This document shows, piece by piece, positions 1 to 9,429 of a stretch of DNA of 64,000 bases; position 1 is the first letter of the stretch; each line of letters opens with the position of its first letter. The stretch spans positions 16,492,001 to 16,556,000 of the forward strand of contig OZ231127.1 of NCBI GenBank assembly GCA_965153355.1, in the 5' to 3' direction. The notes beneath the pieces were generated by a model. It saw only the letters and a program-made list of their open reading frames with translations. It searched no databases and was not told the origin of the DNA. This stretch comes from Flaccisagitta enflata. Taxonomy: Eukaryota > Chaetognatha > Sagittoidea > Aphragmophora. The position numbers and the translations under genes are program-made.

Positions 1-580
1 GTCCATCCGTTTGTCCATCCATTTGTCCGTTTGTCCCCCCCCCCATCAGGCCCCTCAGACCCAACATCCAGCCTCTCAGGTCTCAAATCCGGCCTCTCAG
101 GCCTCAAATCTGGCCCCTCAGGCCTCAAATCCGGCCCCTCAGACCTCAAATCTGGTCTCTCAGGTCTCAAATCTGGCCTGTCAGGTCTCAAATCCGGCCT
201 GTAAGGCCTTAGACCTGGCCTCTCAGGCCTCAAATTAGCCCTCTCAGGCCTCAAACTAGCCCTCTCAAGCCACAAATTAGCCCTCTCAGGCCTCAAATTA
301 GGGCTCACAGGCCTCAAAGTAGCGCTGTCAGGCTTCAAATCAGACCTGATTGCCATTTAAGCCTTGGGAAAGCCTTCAGACTCTTGAAGGCCTTCAATCA
401 GTGCACTATAGCATCTCATCAATGTTGTCAGGCAGGACGAACAAAAGTCCCCCTGTGTTCTACAGGACTTTGTCCTCTTTGGGGCCGCTGCCCTGCTTCC
501 CCTCACACATATTCACAATCATGCAAAACAGGGCAACGGGTATCGCTGACCACATATTGCCCTTGGGCGACCTGTTTCTT
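1..580 (-). mobile_element. F1 foldback/minisatellite element, cut by window edge
   Basis: From 55 to about 350 runs an array of a 21-bp unit (CTCAGGCCTCAAATCTGGCC type). It is followed by the GTCCCCCTGTGTTCTACAGG block, then GGGGCCGCTGCCCTG, the head stem GCCCTG/CAGGGC and the head tip near 575. Read on the minus strand this is the standard F1 order: head, inverted-repeat arm, minisatellite. The far arm lies beyond position 1. The reading frames across the array are by-products of the repeat and not genes. Confidence 0.8.
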
Positions 581-612
581 CTTATTGTCCTCTCCAATCT
601 CATTTCCACTGC

Positions 613-716
613 GCCACAGTCACAGCCACAGCCACAGCTTCTGCCACAGCCATGGTCATAGCTTAAGCCATAGCCACAGCCGCAACCATAGCCACAGCCA
701 CAACCACAGCCACCAC
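613..716. repeat. CACAGC hexanucleotide minisatellite
   Basis: Imperfect tandem CCACAG/CCATAG hexamers directly downstream of the F1 head. No coding signal is visible. Confidence 0.85.
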
Positions 717-772
717 CTGCAGATTGTCTTCAGTGGGCTCCTAAAGCCGCTTTACCGTGGTGGTGTTCTTAG

Positions 773-860
773 GCTGTGGGCTTCTAACGCTGTGGGCTTC
801 TTACGCGATGCGCTTCTAACACAGTAGTCTTCTAACACAGTGGGCCTCTAACGCAATGGT
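773..860. repeat. About 19-bp tandem repeat (GTGGGCTTCTAACGC)
   Basis: Four to five imperfect copies of a unit containing GGGCTTCTAACGC. It is a short array of unknown origin. Confidence 0.65.
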
Positions 861-993
861 GCGCTAGGGCACAAAGCTTTAACGGTGATTACCATTCCTT
901 TGCGTCGTTTTTACGGACCTCAGGGAGAATCTGTTTGGACTTTCGTTCTTCTTTCTTGTTTCCTCTTCGCTCTTTATTTTCCTTCCTTCTCAC

Positions 994-1158
994 TTTTTAG
1001 TCCCGTGCAACGCGACTCAATAACCCGCTGTTGGTCGGTCAGTCAGTCTGTGAGCCCGTCGGTCGGTCCATTAGTGCCTTACACTTTACTTTTTACTGTT
1101 TTATCCCGGCCCCAGACCACCCGCACGCGACTTGGGCAACAGTTTATCCGGCCTTGTT
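994..1158 (+). mobile_element. F2 element, near full length
   Basis: Starts TTTTTAGTCCCGTG with hairpin partner CGCGACT, passes through a GGTC-rich tract, and ends CCGCACGCGACTTGGG then TATCCGGCCTTGTT. This is the standard F2 order. The first stem is partly decayed. Confidence 0.8.
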
Positions 1159-1454
1159 CTTTTTTTGACAGCGCGTAGAGAAGAAAATAGGGTCAGTGAT
1201 CTGTGTTAAAAAGAACATGTTCACTTTCTTCTTACATATTGCCTTTTTGCGCTCGCTGATTTGCACATTCCCTACAAAAGGTAAACCTTGTTCCAAAAAC
1301 AAGCTCATTGATCGTTGCACATTCAATGACAAAGTGCCTAAAATGAGGAATGTAGACGATTTTGCAGACAAGGTTCAATTAATTTCTCAAAGCTTTATAT
1401 CGGCAGTACTAGCCATGCCATTCTTCACTCAACCTTAAGGAAACGTCAACGATG

Positions 1455-1627
1455 ATTTTAGGTCGCGGACACGCGACTCTTCACCTTGCCCTGTCAGTCC
1501 CTCGATCTGTGTATCTATTTGTTTTTCCGTCGGTCCGTAAAGAAATATTTTTGAATTGCGAGCGGTTTTTGCATTACTGCCCCTACCCAACTGTCCGCGA
1601 TTGGGTTGCCGTGTATCCGGCCTTGTT
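1455..1627 (+). mobile_element. F2 element, full length
   Basis: Carries the start hairpin GTCGCGGACACGCGAC, then CTTCACCTTGCC, a short CGGTCC tract, TGCCCCTACCCAACTGTCCG, and the end GCCGTGTATCCGGCC followed by TTGTT. Confidence 0.85.
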
Positions 1628-2403
1628 GATGGACAGTTCTCTGTGCAGACTGCAGAGGGCACTGACCGTTATACTTCACGATGGGTCAACTTTTGTTTTA
1701 AATTGTTCCCAGAGAACGCTCTGGCTCCTCCATCTAGTTTCTCTTCGCCACCAAACAAACCCAAATGCTGTTTAAACATCACGACTGAGAAACGACGACT
1801 GAAAGACGACGACTGAGAGACCAAGATTCAAAGGCCATTGTGGCCGAAAGATGTTGACTCGGACAGATGGCAACGAATGGCGACGATTAAGAATCTAACA
1901 GACGGAAGAAAAAGGAACAATATGAATAGAATCTGACATGAAACAGGAATAAAAACTACTAGGAATCTATCTGATAGTAAGATAGAAAAAGGCATGAAAA
2001 CGAATCAAAATTTGACAGACGGCGGATGGGAAAATGTTGTAGAATCTAACTGATGGCAGACATCCTAACGATTAGGAATCTGACTGGCGGCCTCTGCAAA
2101 GAGAAATGTAAAGCATGGCAAATATACAAGCATTAGAATAACAGTTCAATCTCCGAGCTCATTTTCAGTTTCATACTAATTCGGTAATACATTACAATTC
2201 TGAGAATGGAGAGAGAATAAATTGTAACACGTGCAGACATAAATCACAGGTAAAACGCAATTCATCTAGGTCAGGTTCGCGGGCGAAGTCACTTTCATAG
2301 AGATGTTAAGCATGGGTAAGCGTAAAAAATAGGATAATCAGGCGCAAATATGGGCAGTAACCAGGCTTATAGAGATGACGATGGAACATACAGAGGTGGA
2401 AGC
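1628..2403. other. Intergenic; loose tandem of an AATCT-AC-GA-GG motif
   Basis: No gene is supported. Between about 1890 and 2095 a motif like GAATCTAACAGACGG recurs roughly every 35-50 bp in degraded form, which suggests an old satellite. The remainder looks unique and AT-rich. Confidence 0.4.
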
Positions 2404-2748
2404 TACCGTATTTCCCCTAATTAGCGCCCGGGGCGCTTACAAAGTTGAAAAATGATATTGCCTTACTTACCCTCTAATTAGCGACCCCTCTCTAATGATC
2501 TGAAAAGAATGAGATACTGTAAATCAGACTGTTTTGTTTGATCTTGAATAAAAACAGATGAAGAATATATCATTCAAAGAAAAATCAATAAAAAGAGTAA
2601 GAAAAATATACAGAGACAGATAAACAATCAGCAAAAACCATATCTTTGAATAGTTAAATAAAAAAAAAACAAATTTCAGACAAGATCTTTTTCCTAAATA
2701 GGGGGGGGCGCTAATTATAGGGGGGCGCTAATTAGAGGAAATACGGTA
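2404..2748. mobile_element. MITE with TA-flanked inverted repeats (mariner-type)
   Basis: The left end TACCGTATTTCCCCTAATTA and the right end TAATTAGAGGAAATACGGTA are near-perfect inverted repeats of about 26 bp, both bounded by TA. The 345-bp length, AT-rich interior and lack of an ORF fit a Tc1/mariner-type MITE. The interior repeats the GGGGGGCGCTAATTA block just before the right end. Confidence 0.85.
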
Positions 2749-2849
2749 ATCAATTTTCTGCTTCATCTCAGATATGTCGAGACAGCACCAGCCCAACGCC
2801 AAGCCCGCGCTACGAGGTCAACTAGGTACCCCTCTTCATGCACAGACCC

Positions 2850-2940
2850 CACACCCCACACCCCACCACCCTACATACACCTACACCTACACATACACAT
2901 ACACCTACCCTACACCCACACCCACACCCCCATACCCAAC
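2850..2940. repeat. ACACCC/ACACCT hexanucleotide array
   Basis: Tandem CACCCCA, TACACC and CACACC units. Simple sequence with no coding support. Confidence 0.8.
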
Positions 2941-2968
2941 CAAGAACCCAGCCCTTGCATGAAAAAGC

Positions 2969-3168
2969 CTGAAACTACATTACTTTGGAAGCAATACGAA
3001 TAGGGAAAGAGGGCTTCCTATAGTTTCCATGACCAGTACTAGACTGATATCTTTGATATTCCACGAGCCTGAAACTACAGTACGTTGGAAGCAATACGAA
3101 TAGGGCAAGAGGGCTTCCCATAGTTTCCATGACCATTACTAGACTGATATCTTTGATATTCCATGAGC
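2969..3168. repeat. About 100-bp tandem duplication
   Basis: Two adjacent copies, near 2969-3067 and 3068-3168, both begin GCCTGAAACTACA and end TTTGATATTCCA. They differ at only a few positions, so the duplication is recent. Confidence 0.9.
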
Positions 3169-3210
3169 TAGGGAATCTGTTGTTGTGTTGTTGTTGTTGC
3201 TTGGTTAGTA

Positions 3211-3485
3211 TTTTTAGTTGCAGACACGCAACTCTATAAGAGGCTTTGTCCATCCGTTGGTCCGTCCATCGGTCCGTCAGTCTGTTAACACGAGTCAAAA
3301 AGTGGGAAAACAAGCGTTTTAGAAGCTTTTTGTGTATGCGTGTGTGGGAAGGGGGTTGGATGGGGTGTTGGGTGTGGATGGGGATGGGCCGCCCCCGCCC
3401 ACCTGTCCGCAACGATATTGTGACCCCACGTCACATGTTTCATTACTTCCCCTGCGCATCCGCACGCGACTTGGGTAGCCTTGTT
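3211..3485 (+). mobile_element. F2 element, long AGTTGC subfamily
   Basis: The start hairpin AGTTGCAGACACGCAACT replaces the C:G pairs of other copies with T:A pairs. Then come TATAAGAGGCTTTGTCC, the CCGT tract, the GAGTCAAAAAGTGGG block, a GTGTTGGGTGTGGATGGGG block and the end GCACGCGACTTGGGTAGCC then TTGTT. This copy supplies the uninterrupted site for comparison with 13.0 kb. Confidence 0.85.
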
Positions 3486-3554
3486 TTTCTTTACTTGTTA
3501 GTGTCTATCTTTCTTTCTTTCTTCCTTTCTTACTTTCTCTCTCTTTTCTGATAC

Positions 3555-3643
3555 ATCCCTGCAACTCTGTAAGGTCTGTCCAACTGCCTGTCTGTCCATC
3601 CGTCCGTTCGTCCATCCATCCATCCATCTGTCCATCCATCTGT
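3555..3643 (+). mobile_element. F2 fragment (head and CCAT tract)
   Basis: GCAACTCTGTAAGGTCTGTCC is followed by CCGT/CCAT repeats. The 3' part is missing. Confidence 0.55.
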
Positions 3644-4049
3644 CAAGGCGCTGTTGGAGTTCAGAAATGGTTCATGTCACTCCTGCATTTGAGAAAATTT
3701 AGTAACAACAACTGTGATAGCATCAGACCTATGCAAATATTCATGATAAAAGATATGAGATGATTCTCTGGTAAGGCTTGGATACCAAAACCAGAAACGG
3801 GACAAATCTGTCGGCAGTTGCATCAGTCCTCCATTTGACAAAATTGACTTACTAGTCGCTTAAGGAGTCACGTGCACAACAATCTATAAGACTATAACCA
3901 CAAGACAAAAGTGCCGAATTAAGAAACTGATTTTCATAAGTGGGCGTGGTTAGGTATCTGTCCTCGATTTGCATGTGTGGGCGTGGATATTTGTCCCGAG
4001 GTTTTCTGTCCTCGATTTTACATTTGCGCTCGACTGAGTTTCATTCCAA

Positions 4050-4282
4050 TTTTTAGTCCCGTGCTAGGCAACTCTATAAGCCGTTGGTCCATCGGTCCAT
4101 CGGACGATTGGTTGGTCGGACAGTCAGTTGGTCCGTCCGCAACAAAGTGGCTTAAAAGTTGTTTTAATCGTTTTCAAGACATTTTTTAGGTTTTAGGGCA
4201 TTGATAAGCACTTGTTGGCTGGTTGGTCAGTCTGTCAGTCAGTGTGTCAGTCTGTCTGTCTGTTGATCAGTCCATCCATCAT
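4050..4282 (+). mobile_element. Two F2 head fragments
   Basis: TTTTTAGTCCCGTGCTAGGC with ACTCTATAAG and a GGTC tract (4050-4170) is followed by a second GGTTGGTCAGTCTGTC tract (4211-4282). Neither has the GGCCTTGTT end. They lie just upstream of the LINE 5' break. Confidence 0.55.
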
Positions 4283-4389
4283 AAAGTTCTTTCAAAGGCT
4301 TTTTATCGCATTTCTTATGCCTCTGAGAAGTGAAAAGAAATGTGGAGAAGTGAACAGTTGTTCTTTTGGTGTTTTTGAAAAAATAATGA

Positions 4390-6481
4390 AGATTTGAAGC
4401 GCTTTGAGTCAAGCGATGGTTACTCTTTGAATGGTATGTATTTTATTACGCTGCCCTTTGCTGACGATTTTAATTTGATTACCCGTGATATCAGGAAGCA
4501 TAGGAAGCTTATGAAGCGCTTGCACGAGTTAACTCTATCTATGGGTCTGAAGTTAAAACCGCGTAAGTGTAGATCTTTGTCTGTAAAGGCTGGAAAATCA
4601 GTAGAGGTTGATTTCATGCTCGGTGATTCGGTAATCTCCTCCATTTTACACGATAAATTTCATAAGTTTTTAGGGGGCTTGTACACTTTTGAGAATACAA
4701 CCCCCTCAGTTGCGACTATCATTAACGAGAAGGTGGGTGATCACTTAAAGTTGATTGATGGCTTGCTTGTGAGAAACGAATACAAGGTTTGGATATATTC
4801 GGAATATTTTCTGGGCTCTCTGCGATTTCTGTTTTCTGTGCACGATTTACATAAGACCCAGTTGCGTTCATTAGATTCTCTGTCTCACAAGTTTCTAAAA
4901 AAATGGTTGGGTCTCCCGCAAGGAGCCTCATGGGCATTAGTTCATGATTATCATGGGCTAAATATTAAATCGTTTGAGCACCTTTATCTAGAATCGCGTT
5001 CACTCACTCTTTGTAATATTCGTTTCTTTAGTGACTCTCGCGTTCGTCATGCCCTCGATGTCAAAGAAGAAAGGGAGGCTGGCTGGCGTCGCAAATTTTC
5101 TCCCGCCATTTACGCAAAAGGGCTGATCCAGGACCTGGTCCCTCCTGTAGCTATGGATGAAGTAGTTTCGACCGTAGGTAATGGGCTGGACTCTTCCCGT
5201 GATAGCTGGTCGTCTCTGGAATTGGATGCTCTTTCTCCTCTTCCTCCTCCCCCTCCTGTGGCTGAATCTCCCCCTCCCCTTCCTCCCCCCTCTATCTCTG
5301 CCCCTGATGCTCCTGCTCCTTTGCCCGCGTCTCTGGTTCTGTCAGCCTCTGCGTTTGCCTCCCAGGGGACAGATGCAAGGAAAAGGCAACTGAAGGGAAA
5401 AGTCCAGTCACGGGTTCGGGAGGAATTCAATGATTTTTGGAAGGAGAAAATTGGACGTTATGTCATGCAGGGTGATTTTCTGGCTCTGATAAGGGAGGAG
5501 CAAGATTGCATAATATGGAGGAGTTTTTTATGGGATATTCCTCAAGGGGTATTGAAGTTTGCAATAAATGCCGGAATTAACACTCTGCCTTCTCTTGATA
5601 ATTTAAAACGCTGGGGTAAACGTACCAATGACCGTTGCCCCTTCTGTGGGAATATTGAGACACTTTTGCACATCCTTTCAAATTGTTCAACCTCATTAGA
5701 TCAGGGCCGCTATACATGGCGACATGATTCTGTTTTGACGTCGATTATATCCTGTATTCGTCCTCATCTGTTTGACGGTATGGTCTTATACTCTGATATG
5801 GCAGGATATCAGGCCCCCCATGGTGGTACTATTCCCCCCCATATTCTCGTGACTAATCTGAGGCCAGATATATTCATTGTGGATGAAATCGCGCGTATAG
5901 CTATTGTCTTTGAATTGACTTGCCCATGGGACAATAATGTAGAACGAAGTCATACTTACAAAGAGGAGAAATATTCTCCCTTGGTTGCCGACCTTGCTAA
6001 CCACTTTTCCGTTTTTCACTTTTCTGTCGAGGTATCGGTGAGAGGGCAAGTCTCGAAAAGTAACCGCGCACGTTTGAAGAGCTTTCTTTTTAGGAGCTGC
6101 CGCGATGCACGCACGCTGACTAAGTCATTGACGAAGATCGTGTCCAAAGCTGCCCTTTTATCCTCATTTAGTCTTTTCAATGCTCGAAAGGGGCCATCAT
6201 GGACTAGTCCGACGCCGCTTGTAGTTCGATGATTATATCGATTCATTATTATTTTTTTCCTTTCTTTTAAATGTTTTGTGTGATTTCCTCCGTTAAGATT
6301 TATATTTGCTGTTTGTATTCATCGCTTTTTTTTTATTTATTGCTATCATGGGTGCGTGGGACAATGATCTGTATTGAGCTCTGTATTGCATATAATGCAT
6401 TCATTCAACTCAATAATCTGCTTGAGTCCTACGCGGTTGCCCCATTGTTTTATGTTTCTTGAATATAAAACTCATCATCAT
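4390..6481 (+). mobile_element. 5'-truncated RLE-type LINE insertion
   Basis: A non-LTR retrotransposon keeping only the end of its reverse transcriptase, the zinc motif, the endonuclease and a 3' UTR of about 250 bp that finishes near ATAAAACTCATCATCATCG. The 5' break falls inside the RT domain, as expected from incomplete target-primed reverse transcription. There is no poly(A) tail, which is normal for R2-like elements. I could not define a target-site duplication. Confidence 0.8.
4394..6232 (+). CDS. C-terminal part of R2/NeSL/HERO-like LINE polyprotein (RT end, CCHC, RLE)
   Basis: The 612 codons are open with no frameshift, so the insertion is fairly young. FADDFNLITRD at residues 22-32 is RT motif C (the usual YADD, with F for Y). 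GLKLKPRKC at about 51-59 is the next RT block. A Pro-rich linker follows at about 280-315 (PPPPP clusters). At about 415-431 lies CPFCGNIETLLHILSNC, a C-x2-C-x7-H-x4-C zinc motif. Then come RPDIF at about 490, ELTCPWD at about 507 and a Lys-rich YKEEKY near 523, which match the PD..E.T..K pattern of the restriction-like endonuclease. In this class the endonuclease nicks a specific target and the RT copies the RNA there. The true start is lost; the first Met is internal. The N-terminal DNA-binding fingers and most of the RT are absent, so it cannot be autonomous. Confidence 0.88.
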   Translation: MKRFESSDGYSLNGMYFITLPFADDFNLITRDIRKHRKLMKRLHELTLSMGLKLKPRKCRSLSVKAGKSVEVDFMLGDSVISSILHDKFHKFLGGLYTFENTTPSVATIINEKVGDHLKLIDGLLVRNEYKVWIYSEYFLGSLRFLFSVHDLHKTQLRSLDSLSHKFLKKWLGLPQGASWALVHDYHGLNIKSFEHLYLESRSLTLCNIRFFSDSRVRHALDVKEEREAGWRRKFSPAIYAKGLIQDLVPPVAMDEVVSTVGNGLDSSRDSWSSLELDALSPLPPPPPVAESPPPLPPPSISAPDAPAPLPASLVLSASAFASQGTDARKRQLKGKVQSRVREEFNDFWKEKIGRYVMQGDFLALIREEQDCIIWRSFLWDIPQGVLKFAINAGINTLPSLDNLKRWGKRTNDRCPFCGNIETLLHILSNCSTSLDQGRYTWRHDSVLTSIISCIRPHLFDGMVLYSDMAGYQAPHGGTIPPHILVTNLRPDIFIVDEIARIAIVFELTCPWDNNVERSHTYKEEKYSPLVADLANHFSVFHFSVEVSVRGQVSKSNRARLKSFLFRSCRDARTLTKSLTKIVSKAALLSSFSLFNARKGPSWTSPTPLVVR

Positions 6482-6552
6482 CGTCTGTCTGTCTGCCTGA
6501 CTTTTTTTGAAAGTGCCGACGCACGCGACTTAGGTCTACTGACCTTGTTTTT
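6482..6552 (+). mobile_element. F2 fragment (tract and 3' end)
   Basis: TCTGTCTGTC, then GACGCACGCGACTTAGG and a decayed GACCTTGTTTTT end. It abuts the 3' end of the LINE. Confidence 0.55.
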
Positions 6553-6568
6553 TCGCTATTTACAGTGT

Positions 6569-6574
6569 TTTATT
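6569..6574 (-). promoter_or_regulatory. Poly(A) signal AATAAA for the minus-strand gene
   Basis: AATAAA on the minus strand lies about 150 bp after the TAA stop of exon E. It is the first canonical signal downstream and gives a short 3' UTR. Confidence 0.55.
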
Positions 6575-6725
6575 CAATTCGAGACAAAATGATTCCTCTT
6601 CCTCATCCTTTTTCCTCTTCCACGGCAATGGGTTTCATTTCAACGTCCTCATTCTCCAATTGGCGTTAGTTGTCGTCGTCAAAATTGTTTGTCTATTTCG
6701 TTGTCGTAGTCATCGTTATTTTGGT

Positions 6726-7074
6726 TTACCGACGTTGAAGATGCATTTTTGGCTTTGGCGTGTCGTAATTCAGCTGATCGATGGATCTCTTGATTGGATT
6801 TTTAGGCGCTAAATCGTAAGTTTCTTCCGGTCCTCTAGTGAGAGATGTTGACGGTTCCGGCAGTCTGACTGAATGGAAAAAACTCCGCTTTGGCACTCCT
6901 CTTCCCCCTAATGCGCTCTCTTCTCCGTTCCCGCTCATTTTCGCTCGCTCATTTTGTATCCGTTTTGTAAATTTTTGTCGTCTTATGCAAAAAACTAGGG
7001 TGCCGGTAACTATAGCGGCAATTACGACGACTACGCCGATGACGACGATGGCCCAAAGGAAGGCATCCATTTTC
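6726..7074 (-). CDS. Exon E (last coding exon): transmembrane helix and cytoplasmic tail
   Basis: The minus-strand acceptor TTGTTATTTTTGCCAG precedes G AAA ATG GAT. The intron is phase 2: the TG left by exon D plus this G makes a Trp codon. About six residues in is a strong membrane segment (FLWAIVVIGVVVVIAAIVTG) followed by the stop-transfer cluster CIRRQKFTKR. The tail of about 80 residues is basic and Ser/Pro-rich, ending in LQRR and TAA at 6728-6726. The pattern predicts a type I membrane protein with a short tail; I recognise no signalling motif. The in-phase ORF upstream of 7074 runs into an F2 element and is intron. Confidence 0.8.
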
Positions 7075-7102
7075 CTGGCAAAAATAACAATGCAGAGAGA
7101 AA

Positions 7103-7290
7103 ATAAGGCCGGATACACGGCTACCCTAGTCGCATGCGGGTGGGCAGGAGCAGTGCTGGAGAAGGTCACTAAGGCATCTGGGCAGGAGCGGTATGCTCAA
7201 AAAGCTTAAAAACGCTAAAAAAGTAAAAAGGGGACCAACTAACCAACCAACTGACCAACCGACGGACCGACATAGCACGCGACTAAAAAG
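7103..7290 (-). mobile_element. F2 element in the exon D-E intron
   Basis: Minus-strand copy: AATAAGGCCGGATACACGG, CTAGTCGCATGCGGGTGGGC, a GGACCAACTAACC tract, then GCACGCGACTAAAAA. It lies wholly inside intron 7075-7485, about 30 bp upstream of the exon E acceptor. Confidence 0.85.
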
Positions 7291-7485
7291 CAGGGAACCA
7301 CATAAGAGACCGTCTTTACTAACTATGTGATACCGGGCTTGGTCATACTCATGGTCATGAGTCAAGCTATTTTGCTTTGAAAAGTACCTAATTATCAAAA
7401 AAAATCAAGAAAATGCAGCTCATTCAAAGTCAGCTGCTGCTATTGCTTCAATGAACTTTGAATTTTCATAAGCAGGGATGCCTAC

Positions 7486-8120
7486 CAGAAGACGATGAGG
7501 GCTCTGCAGGGTCCACGAACTACGGCTCCCGTGAGGCGGACGTCTTTTGCCAAAACGTAGACTCTCTCTCGGGTGCTGAAGAGACGAACCTCCAGCGTCT
7601 CACCGTCATCGCCGACGCCAACGATGTCGCCTTCACGCCAAACGCCTTCGTGAAGCGCCAAGATGTTCTTGTCGACGAGGCTTCCGAGTGGTTCCTGAAT
7701 GGGTTTGTCGAGGACGATCCTGCTAAACTCCTTGTTGTCGACGAGATCGATCCATATGCCGTGTTTATCGCCCCAATTGGCGCGTTGGCGATCGCGGTCG
7801 TTGAAGGTCGATTTGGCTTCATAGTTAAAAGACACGAGCCTCCCGTCATAAAATCGTCGACAATCGGGTGAAGAAGAAGAAGACGAAGAAGAGGTAGAAG
7901 AAGAAGAAGAAGAAGAAGAAGAAGAAGAAGAAGAAGAAGAAGAAGAAGAAGAAGAAGAAGACGAAGAAGAAGAAGAAGAAGCAGAGGAGGAATTATCGAT
8001 TGGAATATTGGCGTTGTTTTCCTCATCATTTTCGATGTCAGTGAAAAAGATCTCGGCTATTTCCTGTTGAGCATGTGTTTCTTTACATATCCAATCGATT
8101 TTGTTAGATTCCGCCTCTGA
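7486..8120 (-). CDS. Exon D: ectodomain with triplet-encoded poly-Ser tract
   Basis: The acceptor CTTTTCTTCAACCCAG gives phase 0 (TCA GAG GCG). The exon is 635 nt, or 211 codons plus TG, and ends at the donor TG|GTAGGC at 7485. Residues 1-45 are acidic (DIENDEENN). Next is a tract of about 40 residues that is almost all Ser, encoded by TCT/TCC repeats at about 7871-7990. After it comes SPDCRRFYDGRLVSF and a folded-looking region of about 120 residues with GVWREGDIVGVGDDGETLEV and several beta-like stretches, leading into exon E. I do not recognise this last domain. The opposite strand is also open but has no splice context. The phase match to exons C and E is the main evidence. Confidence 0.8.
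7871..7990. repeat. GAA/TTC triplet repeat within coding exon D
   Basis: About 40 GAA triplets on the plus strand with a few GAC, GTA and GCA interruptions. Read on the minus strand in the gene frame they are TCT (Ser) codons. Interruptions at 7889-7896 and 7960-7963 are silent or yield Thr or Ser, so the tract stays Ser-rich. Confidence 0.85.
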
Positions 8121-8166
8121 CTGGGTTGAAGAAAAGAGAAAGCATGAAAGAAGTTGTTTCTTATTG

Positions 8167-8235
8167 GTCGCTGGCTAAGCAACTCTTTGAGAGAGTGTGT
8201 GACCGTGTGTCTTTAGATCCGTCAGAGAGTAAGGC
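8167..8235 (+). mobile_element. F2b head fragment
   Basis: TTGGTCGCTGGCTAAGCAACT then GAGTGTGTGACC resembles the AGTCGCTGCCTAAGCGACT head of the F2b subfamily. Only the 5' part is present. Confidence 0.45.
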
Positions 8236-8352
8236 GCAGTTTTGGATGACGTGAGATTGACTGAGATAGTGACTTCTAAGCAATATTGCCTCCGCCCAGC
8301 CTTATTGCAACCCCGCTTCACCCCAAACTACTCCCGCCCTTCTCCTTCTCCT

Positions 8353-8576
8353 CCAAAATTTGAAATTAGTGCCTCGAGGCTGTGATTTGAGCCTCGAGGC
8401 TGTGATTAAAGCCTCGAGGCTGGGATTTGAGCCTTGAGGCTGGGATTTTAGTATCAAGGCCGCAAGACAGATGGACGAACGGACGGAAGGACAAGGAGGG
8501 TAGGAAGAGGAGGTGGAGAAAATTCCCCGTACGTGAAAGCATAGGTCATTGGCCCCTTCAGGGCTGCTGCCCAAAA
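8353..8576 (+). mobile_element. F1 element, 3' half
   Basis: A 20-bp array (GCCTCGAGGCTGTGATTTGA) at 8368-8465 is followed by a GGACGAACGGACGG tract, GGTGGAGAAAATTCCCC, GAAAGCATAGGTCATTGG and GCTGCTGCCCAAAAAGG. The head and left arm are missing. It lies in the C-D intron. Confidence 0.75.
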
Positions 8577-8689
8577 AGGAAAACCAAACTTATCTGCAGG
8601 CCCAATTTTATGTTAGGATATGGTGGTAAGAGGGGCAGCGGCTGCAAAGGATGACCTCTGCTTGGCTTAGATTTGAACATGGATGTAAT

Positions 8690-9016
8690 TAAGCATGGAG
8701 GCTGGGATTTGAGCCTTGAGACTGGAATTTGAGCTTAGAGGCTGAGATTTGAGCCTTGCGGCTAACATCTGACCTTGAGGTTGGGATTTCAACCTCGAGG
8801 CTAAGATATGAACGTCAAGGCTGGAATTAAAACTCAAGGCTGGGATTTGAAACTTGTTACTGGAATTTGAAACTCGAGGCTGAAATTTGAGCTTGAGGCT
8901 CAAGGCCGGTATTGGAGCCTCAAGCCTTTAGGCTGGGATTTGACCCATGAGGCTGAGAATTGAGCCTCAAGGCTGGAAATTGAGCCCCAAGGCCCTTTCG
9001 GCCGCTTTCAAAAAAG
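8690..9016 (+). mobile_element. Second, degraded F1 array in the C-D intron
   Basis: About fifteen diverged 20-bp units (GAGGCTGGGATTTGAGCCTT) end in GGCCCTTTCGGCCGCTTTC then AAAAAAGC, a decayed form of the F1 terminus. Confidence 0.65.
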
Positions 9017-9058
9017 CAAAAGGTAATTTTCAACGTTTTCCCTAAAAATGAAAAAAAC

Positions 9059-9229
<171 letters not shown>

Positions 9230-9248
9230 CGAGCAATACAACCCTTAC

Positions 9249-9424
9249 CAACAAAGCCGTCGGATGAACACGAATTTCGTTGTAGCTCCTATTGAATTCT
9301 TGTTTAATCGGCCGTTGCGTCTCATTTAACAAGCAAGTCGGATCAATGGTGACAACATACGATGCATTAGTGATCTTTTCTGATACCACACCTGTCACCC
9401 AACAAGTAGATTCGCATCTTTGAC
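9249..9424 (-). CDS. Exon C: Cys-containing, N-glycosylated ectodomain segment
   Basis: The acceptor TTTCAATCATTTCCAG and donor TTG|GTAAGG frame 176 nt. The exon opens with GT, which completes a Gly codon with the G ending exon B (phase 1), and closes in phase 0, matching exon D. The protein begins QRCESTCWVTGVVSEKI, has a further Cys (DPTC) and the sequons NASY, NETQ and NRSY, all consistent with a secreted or luminal location. Exons B and C together hold seven Cys. I infer a disulphide-bonded ectodomain continuing from the PAN-like segment in exon B. Confidence 0.75.
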
Positions 9425-9429
9425 CTGGA

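Noticed and set aside
7458-7871. 137-codon plus-strand frame opposite exon D
   Set aside because: It lacks splice or start context, while the minus-strand frame matches neighbouring exons in phase.
8302-9000. Possible CRISPR-like array of 20-bp repeats
   Set aside because: Units are contiguous with no unique spacers and no cas genes, and lie inside F1 elements of an animal genome.
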